Source: an uncultured Methylomonas sp. (GTDB lineage: Bacteria > Pseudomonadota > Gammaproteobacteria > Methylococcales > Methylomonadaceae). Taken from it: a DNA stretch of 64,000 nt. The notes below the pieces were generated by a model that saw nothing but the letters and a program-made list of their open reading frames with translations, searched no databases and was not told the origin of the DNA. Positions 52,579 to 62,113 of this stretch are shown here, one piece after another. Where the stretch lies: contig CAKZJE010000048.1 in assembly GCA_936941155.1 (NCBI GenBank), forward strand, positions 1-64,000, given 5' to 3'. The position numbers and the translations under genes were made by a program. Each line of letters starts with the position of its first letter. Positions within the stretch are counted from its first letter, which is position 1.

Positions 52579-53604
52579 ATGAGTTATCAGATTACTCTCA
52601 CCACCCGCGACGATAAGCAAATTGAATTCCCTTGTGAAGCCGAGCAAACCGTACAGGACGCAGCCGAAGCCGCCGGATTTTTTCTGCCCGCATTATGCAA
52701 AGCCGGCAGTTGTGGTTCTTGCTTAGGTCGCTGCACCGATGGCGACTATCGTTTGGGAAGTTACAGCCCGTCGTTATTACCCGAAAATCCAAAACTGCAT
52801 GGCGATGTATTGTTGTGCCGCACTTATCCTGACAGCGATTTGCAACTGCTCGCGCCTTACAATGCCGCGCAAATTCAATCTAGTTTGAAACTGCCGCGCG
52901 ATGCTGAAATTGTGAAACTGGAATTGATTGCTGAGCGCACGATGTTATTGGTGTTGCAGCTCTGCGCCGATGCTGAACTGGGCATTGCGTTTGAATTTGA
53001 GCCAGGGCAATTTGTAGAACTAGAAGTGCCTGAACTGAATTTGAAACGTGCTTATTCGCTCGCCAACACGCCCAATTGGGATGGCAAATTAGAATTTTTA
53101 ATTCGTTTGCAACCGCAAGGACTGTTTTCGACGTTCTTGCAGGAAACAGCACAAGTCGGGCAGATTTTGACAGTGGAAGGCCCATCGGGAAGTTTTGGGA
53201 TTTTGGAACAAAGTTTAAATCCGCGTTGTTTTGTGGCTGGCGGCACGGGGCTTGCGCCGTTTTTGTCCATTTTGCAACGCATGGCAGAATGGGGCGAAGA
53301 TCATCCGATTCATTTGTTTTTGGGCATGAATAATGAGCGGGAAATTTTTTATCAAGCGGAATTAACTGCGTTGATGAGTGCGATTCCGCAATTGCGGGTG
53401 GAAATTTGTGTTTGGCAGCCTTCAGAGAGTTGGACGGGATTTTCAGGTACGCCAGCCGATGCGTTGAAAGCGTATTTGGCAAAAACGGTGGTTTTGCCGG
53501 ATGTATTTTTGTGTGGCCCTCCGCTGTTGGTGGCGGCGGCAACGCAAACTGCGCTGGCTGCGGGGGTGAGTGCGGAGCGGATATTTGTGGAGAATTTTGC
53601 GTAA
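52579..53604 (+). CDS. MmoC-like [2Fe-2S]/FAD reductase, probable Hcp partner
   Basis: A 341-residue flavoprotein. The [2Fe-2S] domain is N-terminal (residues 1-95; CKAGSCGSCLGRC and a fourth Cys in VLLCRTYP), then an FAD domain (RAYSLAN, residues about 155-160) and an NAD domain (GGTGLAPFLSIL; final FVENFA). This order is that of MmoC and benzoate dioxygenase reductases, whereas E. coli Hcr has the ferredoxin domain at the C-terminus. GDYRLGSYSPSLLPE and LLCRTYPDSDL closely resemble MmoC. Its place after hcp suggests it gives electrons to Hcp. Confidence 0.88.
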   Translation: MSYQITLTTRDDKQIEFPCEAEQTVQDAAEAAGFFLPALCKAGSCGSCLGRCTDGDYRLGSYSPSLLPENPKLHGDVLLCRTYPDSDLQLLAPYNAAQIQSSLKLPRDAEIVKLELIAERTMLLVLQLCADAELGIAFEFEPGQFVELEVPELNLKRAYSLANTPNWDGKLEFLIRLQPQGLFSTFLQETAQVGQILTVEGPSGSFGILEQSLNPRCFVAGGTGLAPFLSILQRMAEWGEDHPIHLFLGMNNEREIFYQAELTALMSAIPQLRVEICVWQPSESWTGFSGTPADALKAYLAKTVVLPDVFLCGPPLLVAAATQTALAAGVSAERIFVENFA

Positions 53605-53795
53605 ATTTTCTTGTTTTAAAAATTCTGATAGGGGGCACATTACAGCAAAAGATGCGCTTCCTTACGTCAACATTGCATCCTATAAGTTGGTGGGGCTTAT
53701 CGTGTTGGACTAAAACAAGTAATGACTTCTTTAGGCTTATCACTCAAAATATCCCTATTACTTAAACCAACAGATTGATTACTTTTTTCGACATT

Positions 53796-56700
53796 ATGAA
53801 CAACCCATTTTTAACTGAAGTTTATCAAAAGCTTGATTTGCGAAACGGATGTTTGCTGTCGGCTTGTGCTTTGCCAGAAGATAAAAAAACTAAAGAAGAG
53901 TGGCTAAATAAAGGCGATTGGTTAGAGCTTGCCCAAAAAATTGGTGCAAAAAAAGTATTTTTTGTCAGAGACGAACCGCTCATTGTTTTTTATCAATTCA
54001 ATCAATTTCCAGATGAAGATGACTTGAAAGATGTGGTGCGTAAGGTTTGGTGTATGTCGCGTCCACAGATGTTATTCGTTGCTTTGCCGGAACAATTACA
54101 GGTTTATGATTTAACTAAGCGTCCTTTAGACGAAAATAAAAATTTACTCGAACCGATTAAAAAAGTTGAATACATTACTCAAATTTTGGAAGTATTGCAG
54201 GAATATCATCGGGAACAATTAGAATCAGGTTATTTACCGCATTTAGAAAAACACTTTGGCAAAAGAAATAAAAAACAAGAATCTCAACGCGCCGATAAAC
54301 AATTAATTAATGATTTAAAATCGGTTAGAGAAGAATTAACAGATAGAAATTTAAATCAAAAATACGCCCATGCTTTAATTAGTAGAGTCATTTTTGTCCG
54401 TTATTTAGAAGACAGGGGGATTTTATTAAATACTTATTTTGAACAGGTTGCAGGAAACAATCAAAATTGGCAAAGCTTATTATTACAAGATTTGGAAAAA
54501 CCTTATTTTAACCCTAAAAATAAAGAGTATTATTTTTATAAAGTTTTAAAAAATAAAGAATTCACTTATGCGTTGTTTATTAAATTAGCTTATGATTTTA
54601 ACGGCGATTTATTTCCTCAAGACCAAGATGAGCAAGCGCATGTTGAGCAAAAGCATCTTGATTTGTTGCGTGATTTTTTATTAGGTAATGTAGGAAAACA
54701 GGAAAATATATTTTTTTGGTTGTATGATTTTGAAATAGTGCCGATTGAATTAATCAGCAATATTTATGAAGAGTTTTATAGCACAACTCAATCCGATGAC
54801 AAAAAAGGTACGGGGTCACATTACACCCCTAGCGTTTTAGCAGAATTTGTACTTTCGGAAGTTTTAAAGTCTGACAAATTAAATGATAATCCAATTGTTC
54901 TTGATCCCGCTTGCGGTTCAGGTATTTTTTTAGTTGAAGCATTTCGCCGCATTGTTCGCTTTAATATTCTAAAGAAGCACAGAGAATTGACAGCTTCTGA
55001 GTTAAGAAAAATTTTAGAAAATCAAATTAGAGGCATTGAAATTAATAAAAATGCTATTGAAATTACCGCATTTAGTTTGTATTTAGCTTTGTTGCATTAT
55101 CAAAATCCGCCTGATATTTTAGCGCAGATTAAAATGGTTGAGCCAAGTGATAAACCATTACCCCATCTTATTTATAATGAATCAAAAAAGGAGGAATTAG
55201 ATTATTACAATATTTTATTTAATTGCAATGCGTTTGCGTTAATAGATTCAGAACGTCAATATCTAACGGAAAAATTAGAAAATAAGAAACGCTTTAAAGG
55301 ACGGGCTGAAGTTGAGAAATTGCTTAAATTTAAAGAAATATTACCTATAGAATCTAATTCAATTGATGTTATTATCGGAAATCCACCTTGGAGCAGTAAA
55401 AATGATATTGAGGTGCAATGGTGCAATAACTTCAATTGGTATATTGGAGATTGCGAATTATCTCAAGCTTTTATTTGTCGAAGTTTAAGTTTATTAAAAC
55501 AGCAGACAGGAGAAGTGGGCTTTCTTGTTTCAGCAGGTGTTTTTTTTAAACGCGATGATAATAATACTTTATTTAGAACAAGATGGCTAACTGAATCTAC
55601 TATTAAAAAGGTTGTAAATTTTTCTCATGTAAGGGATATATTTTTTAATGGTGCTATTTCTCCTTTTAGTTTTGTGCATTATCAAAATAAAGCTGCAACT
55701 TACTCCCATAGAGTTCAACATTTGTCTGCGAAAAAATTAGAATTTATTGAAAATAACCAAGCCGTTGTTCTTTATAATTCTGATATTCGTCAAATTAAGC
55801 AATATGACTTAAATAATAACGAGCAGTTATGGAAAATTTATTGGTGGGGCGGTCATCGTGATGCTTCGTTAATTAATATTTTAAAATTGGAAAAACCGTT
55901 ATTAAACTTTGCAGATCAAGATGAAGACAAAAATATTTTGATAGGTCAAGGTTTTTCAAAAGGAAAAATTAAGGAAGCAAGTAGATTACAAAAATATCTA
56001 TTTTTAGATATTCCACCACGTTCTAATATATTTAAAAGATATGGGGATATAGTCAGTGGATTTATAAAACCACCTAACTATGTTCATAGATTTAATACAG
56101 AAAATAATTTTTTATATGAGGAAGGTTGGCGGTTATTAGTTAAAAGAGGAGTAACCGCAACAAAAAATGGTCAGATAATTATATCTCGCTTGGAAAGTAA
56201 ATCGTATTGTTTTAGCTCAAGTGTTCATGGTGTCAGATTAAATAATCTTGATGATTGGATACAAAAAGTAATTCTTGGTATATTTTGGAGTTCATTAGCA
56301 AGATATTATCTTTTTACTACTTCTGTATCGTGGGGAATGTGGCATCACGAAATATATTTTTCTGATTTTAAAAGTCTTCCTATTCGCTTACCAACAGATA
56401 ATAATTTAAAAGAAAAAATCGTTTCTATTGTTGATGAATTAAGGAGTTGGAAGAGCACATTATTAAACGATGATGATAAAATTAAAAAACTCGAAGACCA
56501 ATTAGATAAAGCTATTTTTGAACTGTATGAACTCAGCGAAGCAGAACAAGATTTAGTTTTAGATATGTGCGAAACAGGCTTAGAATTTTTTTATCAAGCG
56601 AATAAAAGTAATGCTGTTCAAAAAGTAGATAAAAATCATCCAGAAAAACAGCAAGGCTTTATTCGTGATTTACCGCAAAATCGGGATAACGAAAAAGGCT

Positions 56701-57092
56701 TAGAAGGCTATCTATATGCCTTTCTTGATTTTTGGAATGATGAACTTGAACCCGAAGGTGAATTTAATTGGCGAATTATTAATCCACCTAATAATCCCAT
56801 GTTAGCAGTTATTTTCACGACACAAAATAACGGCGAACCGTTACCTGAATTGCAAAATGATTTAATGGCAGAATGGAAATCTGTATTAGAACGTTGCGGT
56901 AAAGCCTCAAAAAAAGAAATCAGTCGTGATATTTATATTCAAGGCATGGTTCGGTCTGTGAGTGATACGGAAATCATTATTATTAAACGTAATGAACGCC
57001 GATTATGGACACGCACAGCCGCGCGTGAAGATGCAGAAGCAACATTAGCACAGTCATTTAAATTACAAGAGCAAGTAAATGATATTAACTAA
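53796..57092 (+). CDS. N6-adenine DNA methyltransferase (Eco57I-like)
   Basis: An 1098-residue protein, taking the ATG at 53796; a TTG seven codons earlier is possible. The N-terminal ~300 residues are not assigned. Then come GTGSHYTPSVLAEFVL, the SAM motif VLDPACGSGIFLVEAF (D370) and the catalytic NPPW (529-532), typical of gamma-type N6-adenine methylases in type IIG/Eco57I-like systems. A TaqI-like target-recognition part follows (about 650-870). It overlaps the downstream nuclease-like gene by 14 bases. The pair is probably a restriction-modification system. Confidence 0.85.
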   Translation: MNNPFLTEVYQKLDLRNGCLLSACALPEDKKTKEEWLNKGDWLELAQKIGAKKVFFVRDEPLIVFYQFNQFPDEDDLKDVVRKVWCMSRPQMLFVALPEQLQVYDLTKRPLDENKNLLEPIKKVEYITQILEVLQEYHREQLESGYLPHLEKHFGKRNKKQESQRADKQLINDLKSVREELTDRNLNQKYAHALISRVIFVRYLEDRGILLNTYFEQVAGNNQNWQSLLLQDLEKPYFNPKNKEYYFYKVLKNKEFTYALFIKLAYDFNGDLFPQDQDEQAHVEQKHLDLLRDFLLGNVGKQENIFFWLYDFEIVPIELISNIYEEFYSTTQSDDKKGTGSHYTPSVLAEFVLSEVLKSDKLNDNPIVLDPACGSGIFLVEAFRRIVRFNILKKHRELTASELRKILENQIRGIEINKNAIEITAFSLYLALLHYQNPPDILAQIKMVEPSDKPLPHLIYNESKKEELDYYNILFNCNAFALIDSERQYLTEKLENKKRFKGRAEVEKLLKFKEILPIESNSIDVIIGNPPWSSKNDIEVQWCNNFNWYIGDCELSQAFICRSLSLLKQQTGEVGFLVSAGVFFKRDDNNTLFRTRWLTESTIKKVVNFSHVRDIFFNGAISPFSFVHYQNKAATYSHRVQHLSAKKLEFIENNQAVVLYNSDIRQIKQYDLNNNEQLWKIYWWGGHRDASLINILKLEKPLLNFADQDEDKNILIGQGFSKGKIKEASRLQKYLFLDIPPRSNIFKRYGDIVSGFIKPPNYVHRFNTENNFLYEEGWRLLVKRGVTATKNGQIIISRLESKSYCFSSSVHGVRLNNLDDWIQKVILGIFWSSLARYYLFTTSVSWGMWHHEIYFSDFKSLPIRLPTDNNLKEKIVSIVDELRSWKSTLLNDDDKIKKLEDQLDKAIFELYELSEAEQDLVLDMCETGLEFFYQANKSNAVQKVDKNHPEKQQGFIRDLPQNRDNEKGLEGYLYAFLDFWNDELEPEGEFNWRIINPPNNPMLAVIFTTQNNGEPLPELQNDLMAEWKSVLERCGKASKKEISRDIYIQGMVRSVSDTEIIIIKRNERRLWTRTAAREDAEATLAQSFKLQEQVNDIN

Positions 57093-57762
57093 ACGGCGCA
57101 CATTATTAGACAGAGTCGCTCAAAGTTTAACTTTATTGGAAAGTGAAAAAGGACATGAACGAATATCGGCTGAGTTTAATAATAACGAAGATACAAGAAA
57201 AATTGAAAATAGAATAAATCGTGCTTTTCTGTTTTGTTTAAAAGATTATTTTCCTGAAAAACGCTATCGTATTTTTCAAGAATTACCAAGACAGCCAGAA
57301 AATGATACTCAATATGATAAATCAGAAGATGTAAGACCAGATTTAACTATTATTCAATTGGCAGATGATAACTCACCTGATGGCGGTATAGACTTTCATA
57401 TCGAATGTAAAAGATTAGGTTCTCCAACAAGTTCTAAATGGAAATATAATGAAAAATATGTAGAAAATGGTATTTTTCGATTTATAAGCGACAGGTTTTA
57501 TTATGGTGTTGATAGAGAAAATGGTGCAATGGTCGGCTATATTGAAGATATGGAGTTCGATGATATTTTTAAGGAAGTTAATCAAACCATTGATAGGCAT
57601 CTGAAAATTGAAAGTTTAGTAAAAACAACTAATTGGCGAGAAAATTCAACTACGAAACTACACCATAAATTTGAACGACCTTTTAAAAAATCCCCCTTTA
57701 CATTGCATCATTTTTGGGTGGATTTAAGAGGCTGTTATCCTCGCAGTCAAAAGTCCGCATGA
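57079..57762 (+). CDS. Predicted PD-(D/E)XK restriction nuclease
   Basis: A 227-residue protein of no named family that I recognise. The core VRPDLTIIQL (D88), followed after ~20 residues by FHIECKRLG (E109, K111), is the PD-(D/E)XK layout. It overlaps the methylase by 14 bases and ends at a terminator, so the two genes form one unit. It is the likely cutting subunit if the upstream methylase lacks its own nuclease. The N-terminal helix-rich region (1-60) may contact the methylase. Confidence 0.65.
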   Translation: MILTKRRTLLDRVAQSLTLLESEKGHERISAEFNNNEDTRKIENRINRAFLFCLKDYFPEKRYRIFQELPRQPENDTQYDKSEDVRPDLTIIQLADDNSPDGGIDFHIECKRLGSPTSSKWKYNEKYVENGIFRFISDRFYYGVDRENGAMVGYIEDMEFDDIFKEVNQTIDRHLKIESLVKTTNWRENSTTKLHHKFERPFKKSPFTLHHFWVDLRGCYPRSQKSA

Positions 57763-57792
57763 AATAAAATCCGTGAAAACGCTACAAAACAA

Positions 57793-57826
57793 AACCACCC
57801 TTGGGGAAGCTTAAGGGCGGTTTTTT
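57793..57826 (+). terminator. Terminator after the methylase-nuclease pair
   Basis: ACCACCCTT pairs with AAGGGCGGT (one mismatch) around GGGGAAGCTT, followed by six T. Confidence 0.75.
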
Positions 57827-57865
57827 GTGTGATAAAATCTTTAGTCAAAATTTACAAAGGACAGA

Positions 57866-58093
57866 ATGATGACCATCGCCTTACCATTCAACGAAGTTTT
57901 AGAGGTTATTGAGACCCTGTCGCTCGATGAACAAGAAACGCTTTTAACTATTGTGCAACGCAGATTTGCCGAGCGCAGTCGTCAAAAGCTATTAGCGGAT
58001 GTGCAATCAGCACGAGAAGAGTTTAATCAGGGGGATTGCCAACCAACTTCTGTTGATGATTTGCAAACAACGTTGCGGCGGTTGCGGAAATAA
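57866..58093 (+). CDS. Antitoxin-like small protein, no toxin
   Basis: A 75-residue protein: FNEVLEVIETLSLDEQETLLTIVQRRFAERSR, then an acidic helix and Arg-rich end. It resembles the small helical proteins that precede RelE/ParE-like toxins in cyanobacteria and other bacteria. The next gene is hldE on the other strand, so any toxin is missing. AAGGACAG precedes the start. Confidence 0.6.
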   Translation: MMTIALPFNEVLEVIETLSLDEQETLLTIVQRRFAERSRQKLLADVQSAREEFNQGDCQPTSVDDLQTTLRRLRK

Positions 58094-58102
58094 TCTACAA
58101 CC

Positions 58103-59530
58103 TTAACTCTTCTGACCTTGAATAGTTTTAATAATATTCGTGGTGGAATGCCCTTCTTCAAACGACAAAACCTTCACATCGCCACCATTTTTCAACACAC
58201 ATTCATGCCCTGCAATGCTGGTAATATCGGCATAATCACCGCCTTTTACCAAAATATCGGGAATCAGCTGCTCAATCACTTCGCGCGGCGTGTCTTCTGC
58301 AAACGGCATCACCCAATCCACGCATTCCAACGCGGCTAACATTTCCATCCGATACGCCAAATTGTTAATCGGACGCTCTTCACCTTTCAAACGTTTCACA
58401 GACTCATCGGTATTGACCAAAATCACCAATCTATCGCCCAACTCTTTGGCTTGTTGCAAATAACGAATATGCCCCGGATGCAAAATATCAAAACAGCCAT
58501 TGGTGAGCACAATTTTTTCGCCTTCACTTTTTGCATGTTGCATTGCGGCAAAAATTTCTGCCAACGTGCCAACGCCTTTATGCGGTGCACGTTGATGATG
58601 CAGTTCATGGCTAAATTCTTCTGGTGTCACAGTTGCTGTGCCCATTTTGCTCACCACAATGCCCGCCGCCACATTTGCCAACGCTGTTGCGTCAGGTAAG
58701 CTTTTCTTTGCAGCTAAACTCGCTCCTAAAACTGAAATCACGGTATCGCCCGCGCCTGTCACATCAAAAACTTGTTTTGCATGTGTCGGCAAATGCAAAG
58801 GCGGCGTATTTTTCACCAATAACGTCATGCCATGTTCGCCGCGCGTGATTAACAACGCTTCCAGCTCCAGATTTTCTAATAAAATCATCCCTTTGCTGAC
58901 AATTTCGTTTTCGTCTTTGCATTTGCCGACCACCACTTCAAATTCATTCAAATTCGGCGTGATAATCGTTGCGCCTTTGTATTTAGTAAAATCACGTCCT
59001 TTTGGATCAACTAATACAGGCTTGCGCATTTTTTTCGCCAACGCAATAAAATTGCCGACATCTTCTAATGTGCCTTTGCCATAATCGGACAAAATCACTA
59101 ATTGCGCCTGTTCTAATTCTGCGTGATAACGATGCAACAGGTTTTCACTATCCAAATGATGAAAACCATCTTCAAAATCTAAGCGGATTAATTGCTGATT
59201 TCGACTCATTACCCGCAATTTCGTTACCGTTGGGTGAGTTTCTAAGGCTTCAAACACACATAACACGCCTGCGTTTTGCAGTAATTGGCTTAATGATTGG
59301 GCAGGCTCATCTTTGCCAACAAAGCCAATCAGAGAAACTTTCGCGCCTAATGCGGCAATATTTAATGCCACATTGCCCGCACCTCCCGCACGTTCTTCAA
59401 TGTCTTTGACATGCACAACAGGCACAGGGGCTTCGGGGGAAATTCGCGAAGTCGAACCGTGCCAATAGCGATCTAGCATTAAATCGCCAACCACAAGGAC
59501 ACGCGCGGAACAATAATCAGGTAATTGCAT
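58103..59530 (-). CDS. hldE: Bifunctional heptose-7-phosphate kinase/adenylyltransferase
   Basis: HldE makes ADP-heptose for lipopolysaccharide core: it phosphorylates D-glycero-beta-D-manno-heptose 7-phosphate at C1, and later adenylylates the 1-phosphate. The 475-residue product, from the ATG at 59530, is full length. It has a PfkB-type kinase domain (VLVVGDLMLDRYWHG, GGAGNVALNIAALG, DVTGAGDTVISVLGA) and a nucleotidyltransferase domain with TNGCFDILHPGHIRYL. A start 17 codons upstream is open but would exceed the family length. Confidence 0.95.
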   Translation of the reverse strand: MQLPDYCSARVLVVGDLMLDRYWHGSTSRISPEAPVPVVHVKDIEERAGGAGNVALNIAALGAKVSLIGFVGKDEPAQSLSQLLQNAGVLCVFEALETHPTVTKLRVMSRNQQLIRLDFEDGFHHLDSENLLHRYHAELEQAQLVILSDYGKGTLEDVGNFIALAKKMRKPVLVDPKGRDFTKYKGATIITPNLNEFEVVVGKCKDENEIVSKGMILLENLELEALLITRGEHGMTLLVKNTPPLHLPTHAKQVFDVTGAGDTVISVLGASLAAKKSLPDATALANVAAGIVVSKMGTATVTPEEFSHELHHQRAPHKGVGTLAEIFAAMQHAKSEGEKIVLTNGCFDILHPGHIRYLQQAKELGDRLVILVNTDESVKRLKGEERPINNLAYRMEMLAALECVDWVMPFAEDTPREVIEQLIPDILVKGGDYADITSIAGHECVLKNGGDVKVLSFEEGHSTTNIIKTIQGQKS

Positions 59531-59598
59531 AGCTTTACAGGCAGTTAAATCAATAAAAATGGTATTATAGCGTTTTATCAATGCAAAAAACTTAACAG

Positions 59599-59952
59599 AT
59601 GAAAGTCACTATTTTTCATAATCCACGTTGCAGCAAATCGCGGGAAACCTTGCAACTGTTGCAGGCGCAAGGCATAGAGCCTGAAATTGTTGAATATTTG
59701 AAAAAACCGCCTTCGTTTGCGCAATTAGATGAAATCTTGATCAAGTTAAATTTGCAGCCGCGCCAGTTGATGCGGGTGAAAGAAGCTGAATATGCAGAAC
59801 TTGGATTAAAAGATGAAACGTTATCGCGCGAAGCGTTGATTAACAGCATGATTCATAACCCAAAACTGATAGAGCGTCCGATTGTATTAGCCAATGATAA
59901 AGCGGCAATTGGCAGACCGCCGGAAGCAGTTTTAAACATTTTGACGGCGTGA
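59599..59952 (+). CDS. arsC: ArsC-family arsenate reductase (glutaredoxin type)
   Basis: A 117-residue ArsC-fold protein with HNPRCSKSRETLQLL (active Cys11), then KKPPSFAQLDEIL, LMRVKE and RPIVLANDKAAIGRPPE. This is the E. coli ArsC/YfgD type that uses glutaredoxin. The position near wrbA, DUF2069 and hda is like yfgD in other gammaproteobacteria, where arsenate resistance is not proven. The eamA gene overlaps its end by 4 bases. Confidence 0.9.
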   Translation: MKVTIFHNPRCSKSRETLQLLQAQGIEPEIVEYLKKPPSFAQLDEILIKLNLQPRQLMRVKEAEYAELGLKDETLSREALINSMIHNPKLIERPIVLANDKAAIGRPPEAVLNILTA

Positions 59953-60377
59953 GTATGGAACGCTGGATAGTTTATGCGTTTGCGTCGATGTTTTTTGCAG
60001 GCTTTACCTCGGTGATTGCTAAACAAGGCTTAGCTGGAATTTCTGCGGAGTTAGGACTGAGCCTGCGCACTGTTTTTGTTTTTTGCTTTGTGTTGCTGTT
60101 TGCAGCGGCTGTTGTGCCTGTGGCAGAAATCAGTTCTTTGCAAAAAACTAACTTTATTTGGCTGGGAGTTTCTGGCGCAACCACTGCACTGTCGTGGGTG
60201 TTTTATTACAAAGCCTTAAAAATAGGCGATGTGGCAACGGTGGCACTGATTGATAAAGGTAGCGTGGTGATTGCCATGCTGCTGGCGTGGTTGATTCTGA
60301 AAGAAACCATCACGCCACGCTTGATAATGGGGGCAAGTTTTATTGTGGCTGGATTGTTTATTATTGCAAAAAAATAA
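59949..60377 (+). CDS. EamA-domain membrane protein (half-size)
   Basis: A 142-residue protein with one EamA unit: about five membrane helices, WLGVSGATTALSWVFYYKALKIG, ALIDKGSVVIAMLLAWLILKE and IMGASFIVAGLFII, each in the expected order. Full-size DMT transporters have two such units, so this small form probably works as a dimer. GTG start at 59949 overlapping arsC; an ATG two codons later is possible. Substrate unknown. Confidence 0.82.
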   Translation: MSMERWIVYAFASMFFAGFTSVIAKQGLAGISAELGLSLRTVFVFCFVLLFAAAVVPVAEISSLQKTNFIWLGVSGATTALSWVFYYKALKIGDVATVALIDKGSVVIAMLLAWLILKETITPRLIMGASFIVAGLFIIAKK

Positions 60378-60401
60378 TCCCACCTTCCCCCTAAATTTTG
60401 A

Positions 60402-61009
<608 letters not shown>

Positions 61010-61010
<1 letters not shown>

Positions 61011-61363
61011 TGAAAACAGTCTATTATCATTATGCAGCATTAGTTGGATATTTTGGTTTGTTTGGGCTGCTAATGTTATGGAATACCATTCTTGCTCCTT
61101 CGCGGCATTTTCCGGTGGCAATGGTGTTATTGTGTTTAGTCACGCCTCTATTATTGCCACTCAGAGGTTTGCTCAATGCCCATTTAAAAACCTGTGCGTG
61201 GGCAGCCTATGTGAGTTTGATTTATTTTGTGCACGGCACAATTGAAGCTTACAGCAATGCCGATGAGCGATTATTAGCGAGTTTAGAAGTATTTTTTAGT
61301 TTATTACTGTTTTTTGGAGCGACTTTTTATGTGCGCTTTACCGGTCGAGCACAAAAATTATGA
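61010..61363 (+). CDS. DUF2069 membrane protein
   Basis: A 117-residue protein with four membrane helices and the DUF2069 pattern LLPLRGLLN, AYVSLIYFVHGTIEAYSN and FVRFTGRA-like end. The function is unknown. In gammaproteobacteria the family is often next to wrbA and hda, as here. It overlaps wrbA by one base and hda by four. Confidence 0.85.
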
Positions 61364-62052
61364 GCATACAATTTCCATTGCAGTTTGAATTTCAGGCGAA
61401 TAAAGGCTTTGATAGCTTTTACCCTGGCTCTTACTCTGAAATTATTACCGAACTGCATGAGTTGATTTCAGGAGAAGGCGAGCGACAAATTTTTCTGTAT
61501 GGCGATAAAGGGTACGGCAAAAGCCACTTGCTGCAAGCCAGCTGCCAACTTGCGCACCAAAAAGGCATTAATCCATTTTATTATCCTTTCAACAAACGCA
61601 AACTGCCGACTTTAGATATGTTTGACGGTTTAGAGCAAGTTAAATTGGTTTGTTTTGATGATATAGACGAAATTGCCGGCTTGCTGGATTGGGAACAAGC
61701 GTTTTTAAATTTTTTTGAACAACACTTAGAAAAGAATCACAAAATAGTTTTAACCGCACAAATTCATCCAGACGATATAGACATCAAACTGCCAGACTTA
61801 AAACGGCATTTATTAAACGGCTTAACTTTAAAGCTAAAACCGTTAGCGGATGAAGAAAGTGTTTCCGCACTGATTTGCAAAGCTAGTCACATGGGCTTAA
61901 CCATTACCCCGAAAGTCGGGCATTTTTTGCTCAGTCATTACGCCAGCGATTTGCCTTCTCTATGGATTTTATTAGGGCAATTGGATAAAGCCACTTTATC
62001 AGCACAACGAAAATTGACCATTCCTTTTTTAAAGCAAATTTTAGAACAGTAG
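61360..62052 (+). CDS. hda: DnaA regulatory inactivator Hda
   Basis: Hda works with the DNA-loaded sliding clamp to convert DnaA-ATP to DnaA-ADP and prevent over-initiation. The 230-residue product has a clamp-binding motif at the N-terminus (QFPLQF), a Walker A-like GDKGYGKSHLLQA, the Walker B region LVCFDDIDEIAG and the sensor/lid part. GDKG replaces the typical GxxGxGKSHLL first residues conservatively. Start overlaps DUF2069 by 4 bases. Confidence 0.92.
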   Translation: MSIQFPLQFEFQANKGFDSFYPGSYSEIITELHELISGEGERQIFLYGDKGYGKSHLLQASCQLAHQKGINPFYYPFNKRKLPTLDMFDGLEQVKLVCFDDIDEIAGLLDWEQAFLNFFEQHLEKNHKIVLTAQIHPDDIDIKLPDLKRHLLNGLTLKLKPLADEESVSALICKASHMGLTITPKVGHFLLSHYASDLPSLWILLGQLDKATLSAQRKLTIPFLKQILEQ

Positions 62053-62113
62053 TCGCAAATAACATCGCATTCATCGTTTTATTTGCGAAAACATAGTCAC
62101 CTTAGTATTTATT

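Noticed and set aside
52880-53743. 287-codon open frame antisense to the MmoC-like reductase
   Set aside because: Long but opposite a well-supported gene, with His/Pro/Ser-rich composition and no motifs.
53605-53795. Possible small gene between the reductase and the methylase
   Set aside because: No open frame with a credible start and family features in this gap.
59531-59581. N-terminal extension of HldE
   Set aside because: The family starts at the QLPDYCSARVLVVGD segment; the ATG at 59530 gives the usual 475 residues.
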